Below, piece after piece: positions 50,854 to 59,197 of a DNA stretch of 64,000 bases. This DNA comes from Marispirochaeta sp964554875 (lineage in GTDB: Bacteria > Spirochaetota > Spirochaetia > JC444 > Marispirochaetaceae): assembly GCA_964554875.1 (NCBI GenBank), contig CAZKQJ010000017.1, forward strand, positions 19,370-83,369, in the 5' to 3' direction. The first letter of the stretch is position 1, and every line of letters starts with the position of its first letter. Position numbers and translations under genes: made by a program. Below the pieces are notes generated by a model. The model was given only the letters and a program-made list of their open reading frames with translations. It did not search any database and was not told the DNA's origin.

Positions 50854-52377
50854 TCATGGAGCGCCGCGGGTTCTTACCCGCAGCGATAGTTCGGTACGAT
50901 TTCTAACCCTGAGCTTGGTCATGATATGGTGAAGATGGTTCTTGACGGTCCCTTCGCTTATAAACAGTTCCGCCGCGATCTCTTTATTGCTGTATCCCCT
51001 GGCTACCAGCTCCAGGAGTTCCGCTTCCCGAGGTGTAACGCCATACCGAATGATAAGCTCCTCAGTACTGCTGGAATTGTCTACGGAGCTCTGCAGCATC
51101 AACAGCGACGAAGAAACCTTGAGAACCAGAAGGTTGGTAGAAATGAAGAGTACCAGCAGGGTTGCCATGGTAGAAACCAGATAGGTCGAAGAGCTGTGGG
51201 ATGAGGGCCCGAGGATCAGGGTGACCAGGAAACCGAAGGGAGTAAAGTCTCTGGAAAGAATAAGTTCCCGGTAGTGGATCGTTTCACCGAAAACAATCAG
51301 AAAGAATATCACCACGGCGCCGACGATAATCAAGGCACCCTTGTCGCCCTTGAGGACAACAGCAATGAAACGAACTGCTGCATAGAGGAGAGCTGTAAGC
51401 ACAGCCATGAGGAAATAGAGCACAAGGCGGGAATAGAACAGCACGGGTGTAGCGAGCATAACTAAAGAATTGAAGGCGACAAATCCCGTCATACTCCACA
51501 GAAACCCGCGTCCCAGTTTTCCCGGATAGATTCGATCAAGCGCCCAGATAAAGAGTACCGGGACTGCGTGACTGGTCAGGTACTCGGTTTTCAGCTGGAC
51601 AAGCCACTGAATATCCGGAAGGAACTGGGTTATCAGCATCTGGCCAAGCAACAGTACCCGCAGGGCCAGCACCCAGAACATCGCGCTCAATAACAATGCC
51701 GCCCTGGGGCCGCCGGGTGTTCTGAGAAAGAGAAAAAGATTGTAGATACCCATCATCAGAAAGCTGCCGAAGAGCAGCAGATCGTACATGGTTTCGATGG
51801 TAAGCAGAGAATCAATCTGATCCACCGTGCCGATTTGAAGAGGCTTCCACATACCCCCGCGGCGGTGATGGAAATTGGAGACCTGCAACAGAAGGGAAGC
51901 ACGGTTTTCGACGGTCTCGAAATGCGCTGTTCGCATACGATAAGCGGGATCTGAGGCTTCCCGGCTTGTGCCGACGGTGCCGCAGCTTTCGATCTTCTCA
52001 CCATTTATCCAGAGCTCATAGGCGGTAGAGGCATTGGGAATCCACAATCCTGCACTCCTCATTTCCGGGGGTAACAGAATTTTCAGGGTAAAAGTGGCAA
52101 AACCCGTTCCCCCGACCGGATTCCTGCTGTCCGGCCATTCGTTCCAGGTCCCGGGCATAGGGAAGAATCCATCGGACTTCGGCTTTTCTCCTCCGTCTCC
52201 GGTGGTTCTTACGAGTTGTTCCCAGTATATGTGCCAGTCTCCGGCAAGATCCACCGGTCCGTTCAGGCTGAAGTCCCATTGCCTGAGATCAATTACTCCT
52301 CCGGATGCCCGGGGAAAAGAAGGTGCGGCGCTGCAGCCTCCGCCGAGGAGTGCTGTCGACAGGAGGAGGATCAGCAT
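50854..52377 (-). CDS. Membrane-anchored LuxR-family regulator with 7TMR-DISM sensor
   Basis: 507 residues. A lipoprotein-like start (MLILLLSTALLGGGCSAAP) is followed by a periplasmic galactose-binding-like domain (about 25-180: FATFTLKILLPPEMRSAGLWI, AYELWINGEKI), seven helices (about 190-400) and a short linker. The LuxR helix-turn-helix is YGVTPREAELLELVARGYSNKEIAAELFISEGTVKNHLHHIMTKLRVRN. ATG 52377 is preferred because the lipobox follows at normal distance; TTG 52461 is possible. The ribosome-binding site is poor. It is a membrane-bound one-component regulator, divergent from two lipoproteins, which may be its targets. Confidence 0.88.
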   Translation of the reverse strand: MLILLLSTALLGGGCSAAPSFPRASGGVIDLRQWDFSLNGPVDLAGDWHIYWEQLVRTTGDGGEKPKSDGFFPMPGTWNEWPDSRNPVGGTGFATFTLKILLPPEMRSAGLWIPNASTAYELWINGEKIESCGTVGTSREASDPAYRMRTAHFETVENRASLLLQVSNFHHRRGGMWKPLQIGTVDQIDSLLTIETMYDLLLFGSFLMMGIYNLFLFLRTPGGPRAALLLSAMFWVLALRVLLLGQMLITQFLPDIQWLVQLKTEYLTSHAVPVLFIWALDRIYPGKLGRGFLWSMTGFVAFNSLVMLATPVLFYSRLVLYFLMAVLTALLYAAVRFIAVVLKGDKGALIIVGAVVIFFLIVFGETIHYRELILSRDFTPFGFLVTLILGPSSHSSSTYLVSTMATLLVLFISTNLLVLKVSSSLLMLQSSVDNSSSTEELIIRYGVTPREAELLELVARGYSNKEIAAELFISEGTVKNHLHHIMTKLRVRNRTELSLRVRTRGAP

Positions 52378-52470
52378 GCATTTTCGTTTTACTACCAGAA
52401 CTCGCAGCTCCAGTGTTATCCCGCCTTTCTCTGTTATTGTATTACATATCGGACATTTCAATCTTGATAA

Positions 52471-52499
52471 AGTCTACTCCCGGAGCTTTGAAACGTCAA
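52471..52499 (-). promoter_or_regulatory. Candidate promoter of the 7TMR-DISM LuxR gene
   Basis: On the reverse strand TTGACG (52499-52494), a 17-bp spacer and TAGACT (52476-52471), five of six and four of six consensus. The start site would be near 52464. Confidence 0.5.
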
Positions 52500-52529
52500 T
52501 TAAGGACCAGACCAGGGTGACGGGTAAAA

Positions 52530-52573
52530 ATGTAACTAAAGTTACATAGCTATTTATTACTTTATCAGTAATA
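52530..52573. promoter_or_regulatory. Two palindromes between the LuxR gene and the lipoprotein genes
   Basis: ATGTAACT-AA-AGTTACAT (52530-52547) has perfect 8-bp arms. TATTACT-N5-AGTAATA (52555-52573) has perfect 7-bp arms. Both lie upstream of each divergent gene, at a distance usual for LuxR-type operators. They could let the membrane regulator control the lipoproteins and itself. Confidence 0.5.
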
Positions 52574-52613
52574 TTTAAGACATTAGAAAGCGAAAGTATG
52601 GAGGTTTAGCGGG

Positions 52614-53651
52614 ATGAACGGGATAAAAAGCACCGGTACGACAGGAATAGCCGGATGTTTCGTTTTGATCATGTCAGTTGTAACACTTATAAGCGCATGT
52701 GCCGGTACTGGTGCGGCTGGTGGAGACTCAGGGAGTCTCGATGCTTCAGCAGCGCCGTATATTATGCCCGAACCTGGGGTACACTATCTTGTTTCCGGCA
52801 GCTCCCTCACGGTGAGTATTGAATCGCCGTCCCCGGATGCCGAAATCTTCTTTACCCTGGACGGAACGGACCCGGCAGAAAGCTCGACGCCTTATGTAAG
52901 CCCCTTCCTCGTAGACAGTTCCGTCGTCGTGCGTGCTGTGGCCCTGGAAGACGGCAAGCGGGAGAGCACGGCCGCCTATGCCGCCTTCGTCATTCTGGAG
53001 ACAAGCCAGACCAGCGCCCCGCCTCTAATAAGCCCGGCAGGAGGCGTTCGTAACAACCCCACGTCCATAAGCATAAGCAGTGCGACTGTGGACGCCAAGA
53101 TTTATTATACCACCGACGGAAGCTTACCCCATGCGGGATCCACTCTATATGAAGGACCATTCACCATCGATGCTCCGGTGCAGGATGTCAGGGCCGTGGC
53201 GATCAAAGCGGGGGAGGAGCGCAGTTTATCCTCTGCAAGTTTCAGCTTTACAGCTTCGATGCCGGAGATCGTCCGCAGAGGACAGTGGGAAGGATACTGG
53301 GACCACCCTGGAAGCGGTTCCGTAGCCGACGGGGGTATTTTCGCCGCTGCTTATTATGAGGCTCCGGCCCGGGGGACCTCCCTGACAGCGAGCAGTGCCA
53401 CCGGAGGTGCCGAGATTCGTTTCACAGTCGATGGAAGTATTCCGGATGAATCCTCCCTTCTTTATACCGGTCGCATGATGGTGTGGTGGGACGGCAATCC
53501 GGGAAACCTGCGGATCGGAGGAAATCTTGTTACCGGGCCGATTACCTCGAGCACCGGGATGGCGATACGCGTTTTCCGGGAAGGCTATGAGCCCAGTCCG
53601 GTGTTCACCATGGGATTCACCACAGCGGCTCCCACTCCGGCCCCGCACTAG
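52614..53651 (+). CDS. Lipoprotein with three chitobiase/beta-hexosaminidase C-terminal-type repeats
   Basis: 345 residues. The lipoprotein signal ends in LISAC (Cys near residue 29), followed by a Gly/Ala-rich spacer. Three related beta modules carry IFFTLDGTDPAES, IYYTTDGSLPHAGSTLYEGPF and IRFTVDGSIPDESSLLYTG, the CHB_HEX_C_1 pattern found in many surface proteins. No catalytic domain is present, so binding or structural roles are more likely. GGAGG lies nine bases before ATG 52614. It is followed by a second lipoprotein gene, nine bases downstream. Confidence 0.85.
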   Translation: MNGIKSTGTTGIAGCFVLIMSVVTLISACAGTGAAGGDSGSLDASAAPYIMPEPGVHYLVSGSSLTVSIESPSPDAEIFFTLDGTDPAESSTPYVSPFLVDSSVVVRAVALEDGKRESTAAYAAFVILETSQTSAPPLISPAGGVRNNPTSISISSATVDAKIYYTTDGSLPHAGSTLYEGPFTIDAPVQDVRAVAIKAGEERSLSSASFSFTASMPEIVRRGQWEGYWDHPGSGSVADGGIFAAAYYEAPARGTSLTASSATGGAEIRFTVDGSIPDESSLLYTGRMMVWWDGNPGNLRIGGNLVTGPITSSTGMAIRVFREGYEPSPVFTMGFTTAAPTPAPH

Positions 53652-53660
53652 GAGAGAACG

Positions 53661-54989
53661 ATGACATTATTTACGACAAAACGTTTTACGATTTTAGCCT
53701 GGATAGTTACGGGCATGACGATTCTTACAGTGATTTCCGGCTGCGCAGGAGCCGGCGCGGGAGGCGGTGAAAACGGCGGCGATGCTTTACCAGGCGTAAC
53801 ATGGCAGCAGCTTGCCAAGCTTATTGGGAACGCCGCGGCGCATGAGCAGGCCGGCTTCAGCGTCGCAATGGACGAGAATACTGCGATCGTCGGTGTCCCC
53901 GGTGACGACATCAGAGGCTACAACGCCGGATCTGCCTATGTTTTTGTTCGCGACGGTTCAGGGCTCTGGAGCAGGACGGACACACTCACCGCCTCAGACG
54001 CCGGGGAAAACGATATTTTCGGCTCCAGCGTCGCCTTAAGCGGCGACTTCGCTATCGTCGGAGCGCCCTTACACAACGGTCCCACGGATAACCCTTTTGA
54101 TACGGACGGGATAAGCCGGGACTCCGGGGCGGCCTATGTCTTCGTGCGCAGCGGGGACAGCAGCTGGAACCAGGAGGCGAAGCTCACCGGCAACAGGGAC
54201 CTGGTCATAGCGGATGACAATTTCGGCTCCAGCGTTGCAATCAGCGGAGACACGGCGATAGTCGGATCGCCCTATGATGAAAAGGGAACTGCAAACCCGG
54301 ACTCCGGGGCGGCATACGTGTTCCGGCGGAACGACGAAGGCAATTGGCCTCAGGAGATCAGGCTCAGCGCCGCCGATGCCTCCGCGGGTGACCAGTTCGG
54401 CTCTCAAGTCGCGATCAGCGGATATTCAGCGATCGTCGGAGCACCCTTCAGTGATGACGGAGGTAACTCTTCCGGGTCCGCCTATATATTTACCCGCAAC
54501 GGCAGCTGGAGTCAGACAAAACTCAGCGTCAACGTCACGGCAGGAAACCAGCTCGGTTTTGGCGTCGCAATCGACGGCGATACGGCGATTGCAGGGGCTC
54601 CCGGTGGTGGTGACAACTACAGGGGCCTGGCGTATGTTTTTACCCGCGACGCCGCAGGAAGCTGGAACCTGTCGGACACGCTCAGCCCTGTCGACGCCAC
54701 GGAGGGCGCATGCTTCGGCTGGAGCGTGGCTATCGACGGCGACAGCACCATCGTCGGGGCAGTCGGTGACGGTGCCGGCGGCTTTAACTCAGGAGCGGCT
54801 TTTGTTTTTACCCGCAGTGCTGAAGGTGCCTGGACCCAGTCGGGAAAGCTCACCGCCGCCGACGCCGTGGCACACAATTGGTTTGGCCACAGCGTAGCGA
54901 TCAGCGGCCAATCCGCAGTAGTCGGAGTGCCCCGGGATGACGACGGGGCCCAGAACTCAGGGGCGGCGTACTTTTTCGCCCTGCGATAG
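53661..54989 (+). CDS. FG-GAP repeat lipoprotein (predicted seven-bladed propeller)
   Basis: 442 residues. The signal peptide ends in a lipobox VISGC (near residue 28). Seven repeats of about 50-60 residues follow, each with FG(S)xVAISGDxAIVGxP and SGxAYVFxR, for example FGSSVAISGDTAIVGSPYD and FGHSVAISGQSAVVGVPRDD. This number fits a complete FG-GAP propeller covering the whole mature protein. There is no enzyme domain. It probably shares a transcript with the preceding lipoprotein, and both would be tethered on the cell surface or in the periplasm, with binding roles by inference. Confidence 0.88.
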   Translation: MTLFTTKRFTILAWIVTGMTILTVISGCAGAGAGGGENGGDALPGVTWQQLAKLIGNAAAHEQAGFSVAMDENTAIVGVPGDDIRGYNAGSAYVFVRDGSGLWSRTDTLTASDAGENDIFGSSVALSGDFAIVGAPLHNGPTDNPFDTDGISRDSGAAYVFVRSGDSSWNQEAKLTGNRDLVIADDNFGSSVAISGDTAIVGSPYDEKGTANPDSGAAYVFRRNDEGNWPQEIRLSAADASAGDQFGSQVAISGYSAIVGAPFSDDGGNSSGSAYIFTRNGSWSQTKLSVNVTAGNQLGFGVAIDGDTAIAGAPGGGDNYRGLAYVFTRDAAGSWNLSDTLSPVDATEGACFGWSVAIDGDSTIVGAVGDGAGGFNSGAAFVFTRSAEGAWTQSGKLTAADAVAHNWFGHSVAISGQSAVVGVPRDDDGAQNSGAAYFFALR

Positions 54990-55012
54990 CTGCCGATGAC
55001 GGTGATTCCTGA

Positions 55013-55612
55013 CTAGGGCTGCCCGTTAAGAAAATTCCGTATCCCCGTGAGGATCATCTCCGCCGAAAGGGCGGAGAGGATCATCCCGGTAATCTTGCTC
55101 AGGATGACGATCCCCCGGCTTCCCAGAGCACGTTTGATCAGGGACCCGGAGAGCAGAACGGCGGAAATGCAGGCTACCGCCGCAAGCAAGGCCAGGGACC
55201 CAATCAGCTTTGCGGAGAAGGAGTCGAGCTCCGCTCCCATGACCAGGAGGGTACCGATGGTAGCGGGTCCGACAATTATGGGGATAGCCAGGGGAACCAC
55301 CGCCACGTCCCCGTCGTGGGGCGCCGCGGCGTTCCCCGCCTGACCGTGGACCAGGCTGATGGCCGAAAGCATCAGGAGCACCCCGGCACCGACGCGGAAA
55401 GCATCCAGGGTTATTCCGAAAACCGTGAACATCTGCCTCCCTGCAAAAAAGAGGAGCAGACTCACCACGGCGGTAGCCCCGGAGACCGAGAGGGCCAGCC
55501 TGCGGCGGCGGTGCACATCATAGCCCTCGGTCATGCTCAGAAACATGCTAAGACCGAAGAAGGGCGTCAAAACAAAGAACAGTTTTATCCAGAGACTGAA
55601 AAATACGGACAT
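55013..55612 (-). CDS. MarC-family membrane protein
   Basis: 199 residues with six membrane helices. The conserved MarC regions are LFFVLTPFFGLSMFL, AVVPLAIPIIVGPATIGTLLVMG and a C-terminal GMILSALSAEMILTGIRNFL. The function of this family is not established. It starts nine bases after the flavodoxin-like gene and is the last gene of a TetR-headed operon. The name does not imply drug resistance. Confidence 0.92.
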   Translation of the reverse strand: MSVFFSLWIKLFFVLTPFFGLSMFLSMTEGYDVHRRRRLALSVSGATAVVSLLLFFAGRQMFTVFGITLDAFRVGAGVLLMLSAISLVHGQAGNAAAPHDGDVAVVPLAIPIIVGPATIGTLLVMGAELDSFSAKLIGSLALLAAVACISAVLLSGSLIKRALGSRGIVILSKITGMILSALSAEMILTGIRNFLNGQP

Positions 55613-55621
55613 GAGGGGATA

Positions 55622-56428
55622 TTACACATTTCCCGCTTGCACATCCACAGCACGGGGCGCAAGATCACGCATCAGAAACATGCTGAACCTGAGAATTACT
55701 GCAGCAGCCGTCCGGGTTACGGGATTGATGGGAACTTCATAATAGTAATTTTCTCTGCATCGGTAATAGTCGTAGTCCGCCTCAAGATAGTTCCGGGTAT
55801 CCGCAGAAATCTTCTTGAAGAACCGAAAGCGCAGATAATCTGCAAAAGCAGGGCGCCGGGGGATTCCTCCCCGCAAGGAATCCCGCAGAATTGCGGAGTG
55901 AAACCTGAGTACCGCCTTTTGTATCTTTTTCTCCTGCTTCTGCTGCACCGAATCCGCCAGGGGCCAGGGGGGCGTCAAAATACCAAGCTCAGCCGCAATC
56001 TCAGGCCCCGAACCAAGGGCCAGACGCAGGGCCTGTACCGCTTTATCCATTCCTGCTCCGGCATGAGAGACGATCATGAGCTTCTGCCGGAAAAAGCGGG
56101 GACGATGGTTAGTATAGCATAAACGGTCCATGAAATTTTTCATCAGCCAGGAAACGTTGGACACATAACAGGGTGAAACAAGAATCACGCCGTCAGCCTT
56201 GTTGATCTTCTCTTCAATCATCTCCCGATCGTCCTGCAGGGGACAGCGGTCTTCCCCCCTGGTTACACAGACAAAACAGCCTCTGCAGAGTTTAAGGTCC
56301 GCATTTTTCAGGAAGAGATATTCAAACTCTGCCGGCCCCAGTCTCTTCATTTCTTCCTCGATCTGTCGGGCAAGGGCGTAACCGTCCCCCTTTCCCTTCG
56401 GGCTTCCCGATATTACCAGCACCTTCAC
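55622..56428 (-). CDS. Flavodoxin-like NAD(P)H-dependent FMN reductase family protein
   Basis: 268 residues. The N-terminal flavodoxin fold has MKVLVISGSPKGKGDGYALARQI for FMN and the Cys-containing segment CRGCFVCVTRGEDRCPLQDD, then VILVSPCYVSNVSWLMKNFMDR. These are typical of iron-sulfur or multimeric flavodoxin-type reductases. The C-terminal 80 residues are basic and aromatic-rich and less familiar; a hydrophobic stretch near 240 could be membrane-associated. ATG 56428 overlaps the stop of the TetR gene. It is probably induced when that repressor is released by an electrophilic or redox-active compound. Confidence 0.85.
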   Translation of the reverse strand: MKVLVISGSPKGKGDGYALARQIEEEMKRLGPAEFEYLFLKNADLKLCRGCFVCVTRGEDRCPLQDDREMIEEKINKADGVILVSPCYVSNVSWLMKNFMDRLCYTNHRPRFFRQKLMIVSHAGAGMDKAVQALRLALGSGPEIAAELGILTPPWPLADSVQQKQEKKIQKAVLRFHSAILRDSLRGGIPRRPAFADYLRFRFFKKISADTRNYLEADYDYYRCRENYYYEVPINPVTRTAAAVILRFSMFLMRDLAPRAVDVQAGNV

Positions 56429-57024
56429 GTTTCGCTCCCCTCTGCCGCGGCAGCAACAATGTCGATAATCATGTCCGCGATACGATCACGGTCGGGGGCC
56501 TTAAAGAAATCAAGCCCTGTCTCCTGAAAAAAAACCTCAGCCCTCAGAAAGAGCTGCTGCACAGCCGCTACCTGCATAAAGGCAAGGAGCTTGAGTTCCG
56601 TCTCGCTTTTCCGCTCACCGTAGATTTTCCTCAGAGACTGCAGAACGGACGAAGCAATCCGGCTGCTGTTGTCATTCGCAGAGCCTTTTTCAAGGTCCTG
56701 AAAAATCGACACCCTGGAGATACCGGGATTCAGGGCAACAAAGGCAGCAGCCCGCTTCAGGTGCTTTCTCATCCCATCGATGGTACCGGAATCCTCCTGT
56801 CCGCCCTCTCCGGAGGAAGCACCGATAACCCCGGCTATGTAACGCTCTACCGCCTGTACCATGAGATTATCCTTGCTCTGATAGTGGTAATTGATCATGC
56901 TCACCGCAACGTCTGCCCGCCGGGCAATCCTTCTCATGGAAACCCCGGGGACATCCCCTTCAGTTTCCAGCAGCTCCATTGCCGCCTTCAGAATTCTCTC
57001 TTTTATCGCCTCTTTCTGTTCCAT
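56425..57024 (-). CDS. TetR-family repressor of the flavodoxin-like/MarC operon
   Basis: 199 residues. The N-terminal helix-turn-helix is AAMELLETEGDVPGVSMRRIARRADVAVSMINYHYQSKDNLMVQAVERYI. The C-terminal ligand domain is variable, as is normal. It heads the operon, overlapping the flavodoxin-like gene by four bases. A 31-bp palindrome just upstream (57066-57096) is a strong candidate for its own operator, which would make it autoregulated. Confidence 0.93.
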   Translation of the reverse strand: MEQKEAIKERILKAAMELLETEGDVPGVSMRRIARRADVAVSMINYHYQSKDNLMVQAVERYIAGVIGASSGEGGQEDSGTIDGMRKHLKRAAAFVALNPGISRVSIFQDLEKGSANDNSSRIASSVLQSLRKIYGERKSETELKLLAFMQVAAVQQLFLRAEVFFQETGLDFFKAPDRDRIADMIIDIVAAAAEGSET

Positions 57025-57065
57025 TGCTGTATCCCTGCTAATACTTCGTTTTCATTTCGAGCCTC

Positions 57066-57096
57066 ATTAGAACACTGTTTCGTACAATGTTCTAAT
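57066..57096 (-). promoter_or_regulatory. 31-bp palindrome, probable TetR operator
   Basis: ATTAGAACA and TGTTCTAAT (9 bp each) with inner TGT and ACA form a 31-bp symmetric site with one internal mismatch on each side and central TTCGT. It lies 42 bases upstream of the TetR start. This is the size and position typical of an autoregulatory TetR operator. Confidence 0.75.
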
Positions 57097-57155
57097 CAAA
57101 GTACCAGAGATATGTTCAGGATGTCAACATGATCAGAAAGATTGCAGGCCGGATT

Positions 57156-57932
57156 CTATCTAACGGAAGGACACAGAACCATTGTTGAACAGATGCAGCT
57201 GTCAGTCAGAAAGGCATATTCATCCCTCTGCCTGCGGATATAGCCCAAAAACAGTTCTTTCTTCTCAGGATACCGTTCGGCAAGTTCGGTGCATCTCTTC
57301 TGAAGCAGGGTGAACTCCTCTTCATACTCCCCGACTGTTTCGGCATCGGTGCTCCTGTATTCCCGTATAAGCCTCATCCCGGCCTTTTGAACCTGATCCA
57401 TGAGTTCGCTCTTCTGCAGAATCTGATCGTGAAGCACATTGCTCCCTTCAGCAAGATAGCCGTCATCCAGAATTATTATGCCCTTCGCGGTCAAGTTCTT
57501 CTGCAGAAGCATCAGGGTCTCGCAGTAATCCCCGAATACAGGACCGATGGACCCGAGTATGATCACATCATATAGCCCAAGTGTCTTAACAAGAACCCGT
57601 GCATCTCCTTTGGTAAACTCGCAACGTTCCGCGACGTTCGCTTCCACTGCCCTTCTACGGGCTTCTTCGAGAAACTCAGGAACTGCATCGATCCCTCGGC
57701 AGAAGCAGCCAAGCTTCTCTGCCAGACAGATGGAAACCGCCCCCTTGCCGCATCCAAGGTCCAGCACCTTCAAAGAAAAGTGTTCTGTCATGTTTTCCTT
57801 GACGATGGATAAAATATCAGTTGGCGATGATCCCATCTCGTAGAAATCCTGCAGGATGTACGGCAGCCAGGGAACCAGCGCAGTATCGTCGCAATCCATT
57901 GCCCCGGCGATGCTTTCTTCCAGGCTTTTCAC
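57156..57932 (-). CDS. SAM-dependent methyltransferase (class I)
   Basis: 258 residues. The SAM motif I is LKVLDLGCGKGAVSICLAEKLG near residue 57, followed by acidic GIDAVPEFLEEAR and motif II-like YDVIILGSIGPVFGDY. The substrate is unknown. GTG 57932 overlaps the kinase stop codon (GTGA), so the two are translationally coupled, although there is no evident functional link. The C-terminal 60 residues are helical. Confidence 0.85.
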   Translation of the reverse strand: MKSLEESIAGAMDCDDTALVPWLPYILQDFYEMGSSPTDILSIVKENMTEHFSLKVLDLGCGKGAVSICLAEKLGCFCRGIDAVPEFLEEARRRAVEANVAERCEFTKGDARVLVKTLGLYDVIILGSIGPVFGDYCETLMLLQKNLTAKGIIILDDGYLAEGSNVLHDQILQKSELMDQVQKAGMRLIREYRSTDAETVGEYEEEFTLLQKRCTELAERYPEKKELFLGYIRRQRDEYAFLTDSCICSTMVLCPSVR

Positions 57933-58846
57933 TCTCCAACTCCCTTTTCGACGGATCCCGCATCCTCCGCCAGAAGCAGGGCTCCCGTGATTCCCGCCCT
58001 GTTCTCCCGCTCAGGGAACACGATGTAGTCTTCCCGCTCCCCGGTAATCTCGGAACGGTCCACGTAGCCGTTGAGAAACTCCTTCAGGTATCGCCGTATG
58101 GCAGGAAAAATCTGGGGCTGGTGCATTACCCCTCCCCCCATTATAATACGCTGCGGGCTCAGCATCAGAACCATTGCAGCCAGGCCCTGGGCGAGATACC
58201 AGGCTTCCAGGTCCCAGGCGGGATGATCCTCAGGCAGTTCAATCCCCGGTTTTCCCCAGCGCGCCTCGATCGCAGGTCCCGCGGCCATCCCCTCAAGACA
58301 GCTTCCGTGGAAGGGACAGGTTCCGGGGAAGGGATCGTCCCGGCGGGGAACCACCCGGAGATGGCCGACTTCGGGATGTACAAGGCCGTGCAGTGCTTTG
58401 TTGTCGACTACGACCCCGCCGCCGACACCGGTTCCGATGGTCAGATACAAAAAGGTATCGCAGTTCCGGCCGGCACCATAGCGCCCTTCCCCCAGGGCTG
58501 CGGCGTTTGTATCCGTGTCAAAACCGAGGGGTACATGCATTCTTTGTTTAAAAAATCCGACAATATCTGTACCGGCCCACTGAAGCTTGGGCGTGGAGGT
58601 AATATGCCCATAGGTATCGGAAGAAATATCCAGATCCACAGGGCCAAACGAAGCTATACCCAAAGAATAAACAGGGCCCAACTCTTTTTCACATTCCACA
58701 AAAAACTCATGCGCCCTGGTCATGGTCTCTTCCGGGGCTGAAGTAGGAAACCGGATTTCTTTGATGATATCCACTGGTGAATACCCGACAGCACAGACAA
58801 ATTTTGTACCTCCGGCTTCTATTCCGGCAAGCAGGGGTTTGGACAT
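57929..58846 (-). CDS. ROK-family sugar kinase (fructokinase-like)
   Basis: 305 residues. ATP motif GIEAGGTKFVCAVG at residue 8, catalytic Asp in DTDTNAAALGEGRYGAG, phosphate loop TIGTGVGGGVVVD, and the zinc cluster HPEVGHLRVVPRR ... CPFHGSCLEGMAAGPA. These are marks of the ROK fructokinase subgroup, which phosphorylates fructose (or other hexoses) with ATP. ATG 58846 follows AAAGGAG. It begins a two-gene unit with the methyltransferase. Element C lies about 120 bases upstream. Confidence 0.92.
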   Translation of the reverse strand: MSKPLLAGIEAGGTKFVCAVGYSPVDIIKEIRFPTSAPEETMTRAHEFFVECEKELGPVYSLGIASFGPVDLDISSDTYGHITSTPKLQWAGTDIVGFFKQRMHVPLGFDTDTNAAALGEGRYGAGRNCDTFLYLTIGTGVGGGVVVDNKALHGLVHPEVGHLRVVPRRDDPFPGTCPFHGSCLEGMAAGPAIEARWGKPGIELPEDHPAWDLEAWYLAQGLAAMVLMLSPQRIIMGGGVMHQPQIFPAIRRYLKEFLNGYVDRSEITGEREDYIVFPERENRAGITGALLLAEDAGSVEKGVGE

Positions 58847-58965
58847 CAGTCACTCCTTTTTATAATGCGGTTACGGAACAGCATTATACCCCGGCTTTTT
58901 GAATCTGTCGCGTTGTTCAAGGCCATCACCTTGATACTCCTTGTCGAATCAGTTCGCCTTAATTA

Positions 58966-59110
58966 CTGTCCCGAATCGTGGGGATGGATTTCGGCTAAGC
59001 GTATTTACATGAATGAATTATCCCTTCCGCCGTTCCGCATCCCTTGAGTTTTTCCATTGTTGCGGAGAAATTCGGCTGCACGGTGTTTTTATCCCCACGA
59101 TTCGGGACAC
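58966..59110. repeat. 145-bp dispersed inverted-repeat element, copy C
   Basis: Left end CTGTCCCGAATCGTGGGGAT (58966-58985), identical to that of copy B. The right end read in reverse (59110-59091) differs only at the first base. The left flank is TA (58964-58965), and the right flank is AA. It lies upstream of the TetR/RND promoter, 37 bases before its -35 box, and could affect that region's expression. Same exact length as copies A and B. Confidence 0.85.
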
Positions 59111-59147
59111 AATCTTCATCTTAAACAAAAGTTTATCATGAAACATC

Positions 59148-59176
59148 TTGACCATCCCCATAAACATGATTATACA
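59148..59176 (+). promoter_or_regulatory. Promoter of the TetR/RND efflux operon
   Basis: TTGACC (59148-59153), a 17-bp spacer and TATACA (59171-59176). The predicted start near 59183 leaves only about 15 bases before ATG 59198 and no Shine-Dalgarno sequence. Confidence 0.6.
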
Positions 59177-59195
59177 TACAGACAGGTTGTATGTA
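59173..59195 (+). promoter_or_regulatory. AcrR-type operator
   Basis: TACATACA and TGTATGTA are perfect 8-bp inverted half-sites with a 7-base spacer. They are the same half-sites as the E. coli AcrR box (which has an 8-base spacer). The site overlaps the -10 box and start site and abuts the TetR start codon, so binding would repress the operon. Confidence 0.8.
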
Positions 59196-59197
59196 AC

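Larger units (their letters stand above)
58847..59197. other. 351-bp divergent region with repeat element C and the TetR/RND promoter
   Basis: The region between the ROK kinase and the TetR gene holds no gene. It contains repeat element C (58966-59110), a promoter with -35 at 59148, and an AcrR-type operator at 59173-59195. Open frames here are short and lack starts with ribosome-binding sites. Confidence 0.7.
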
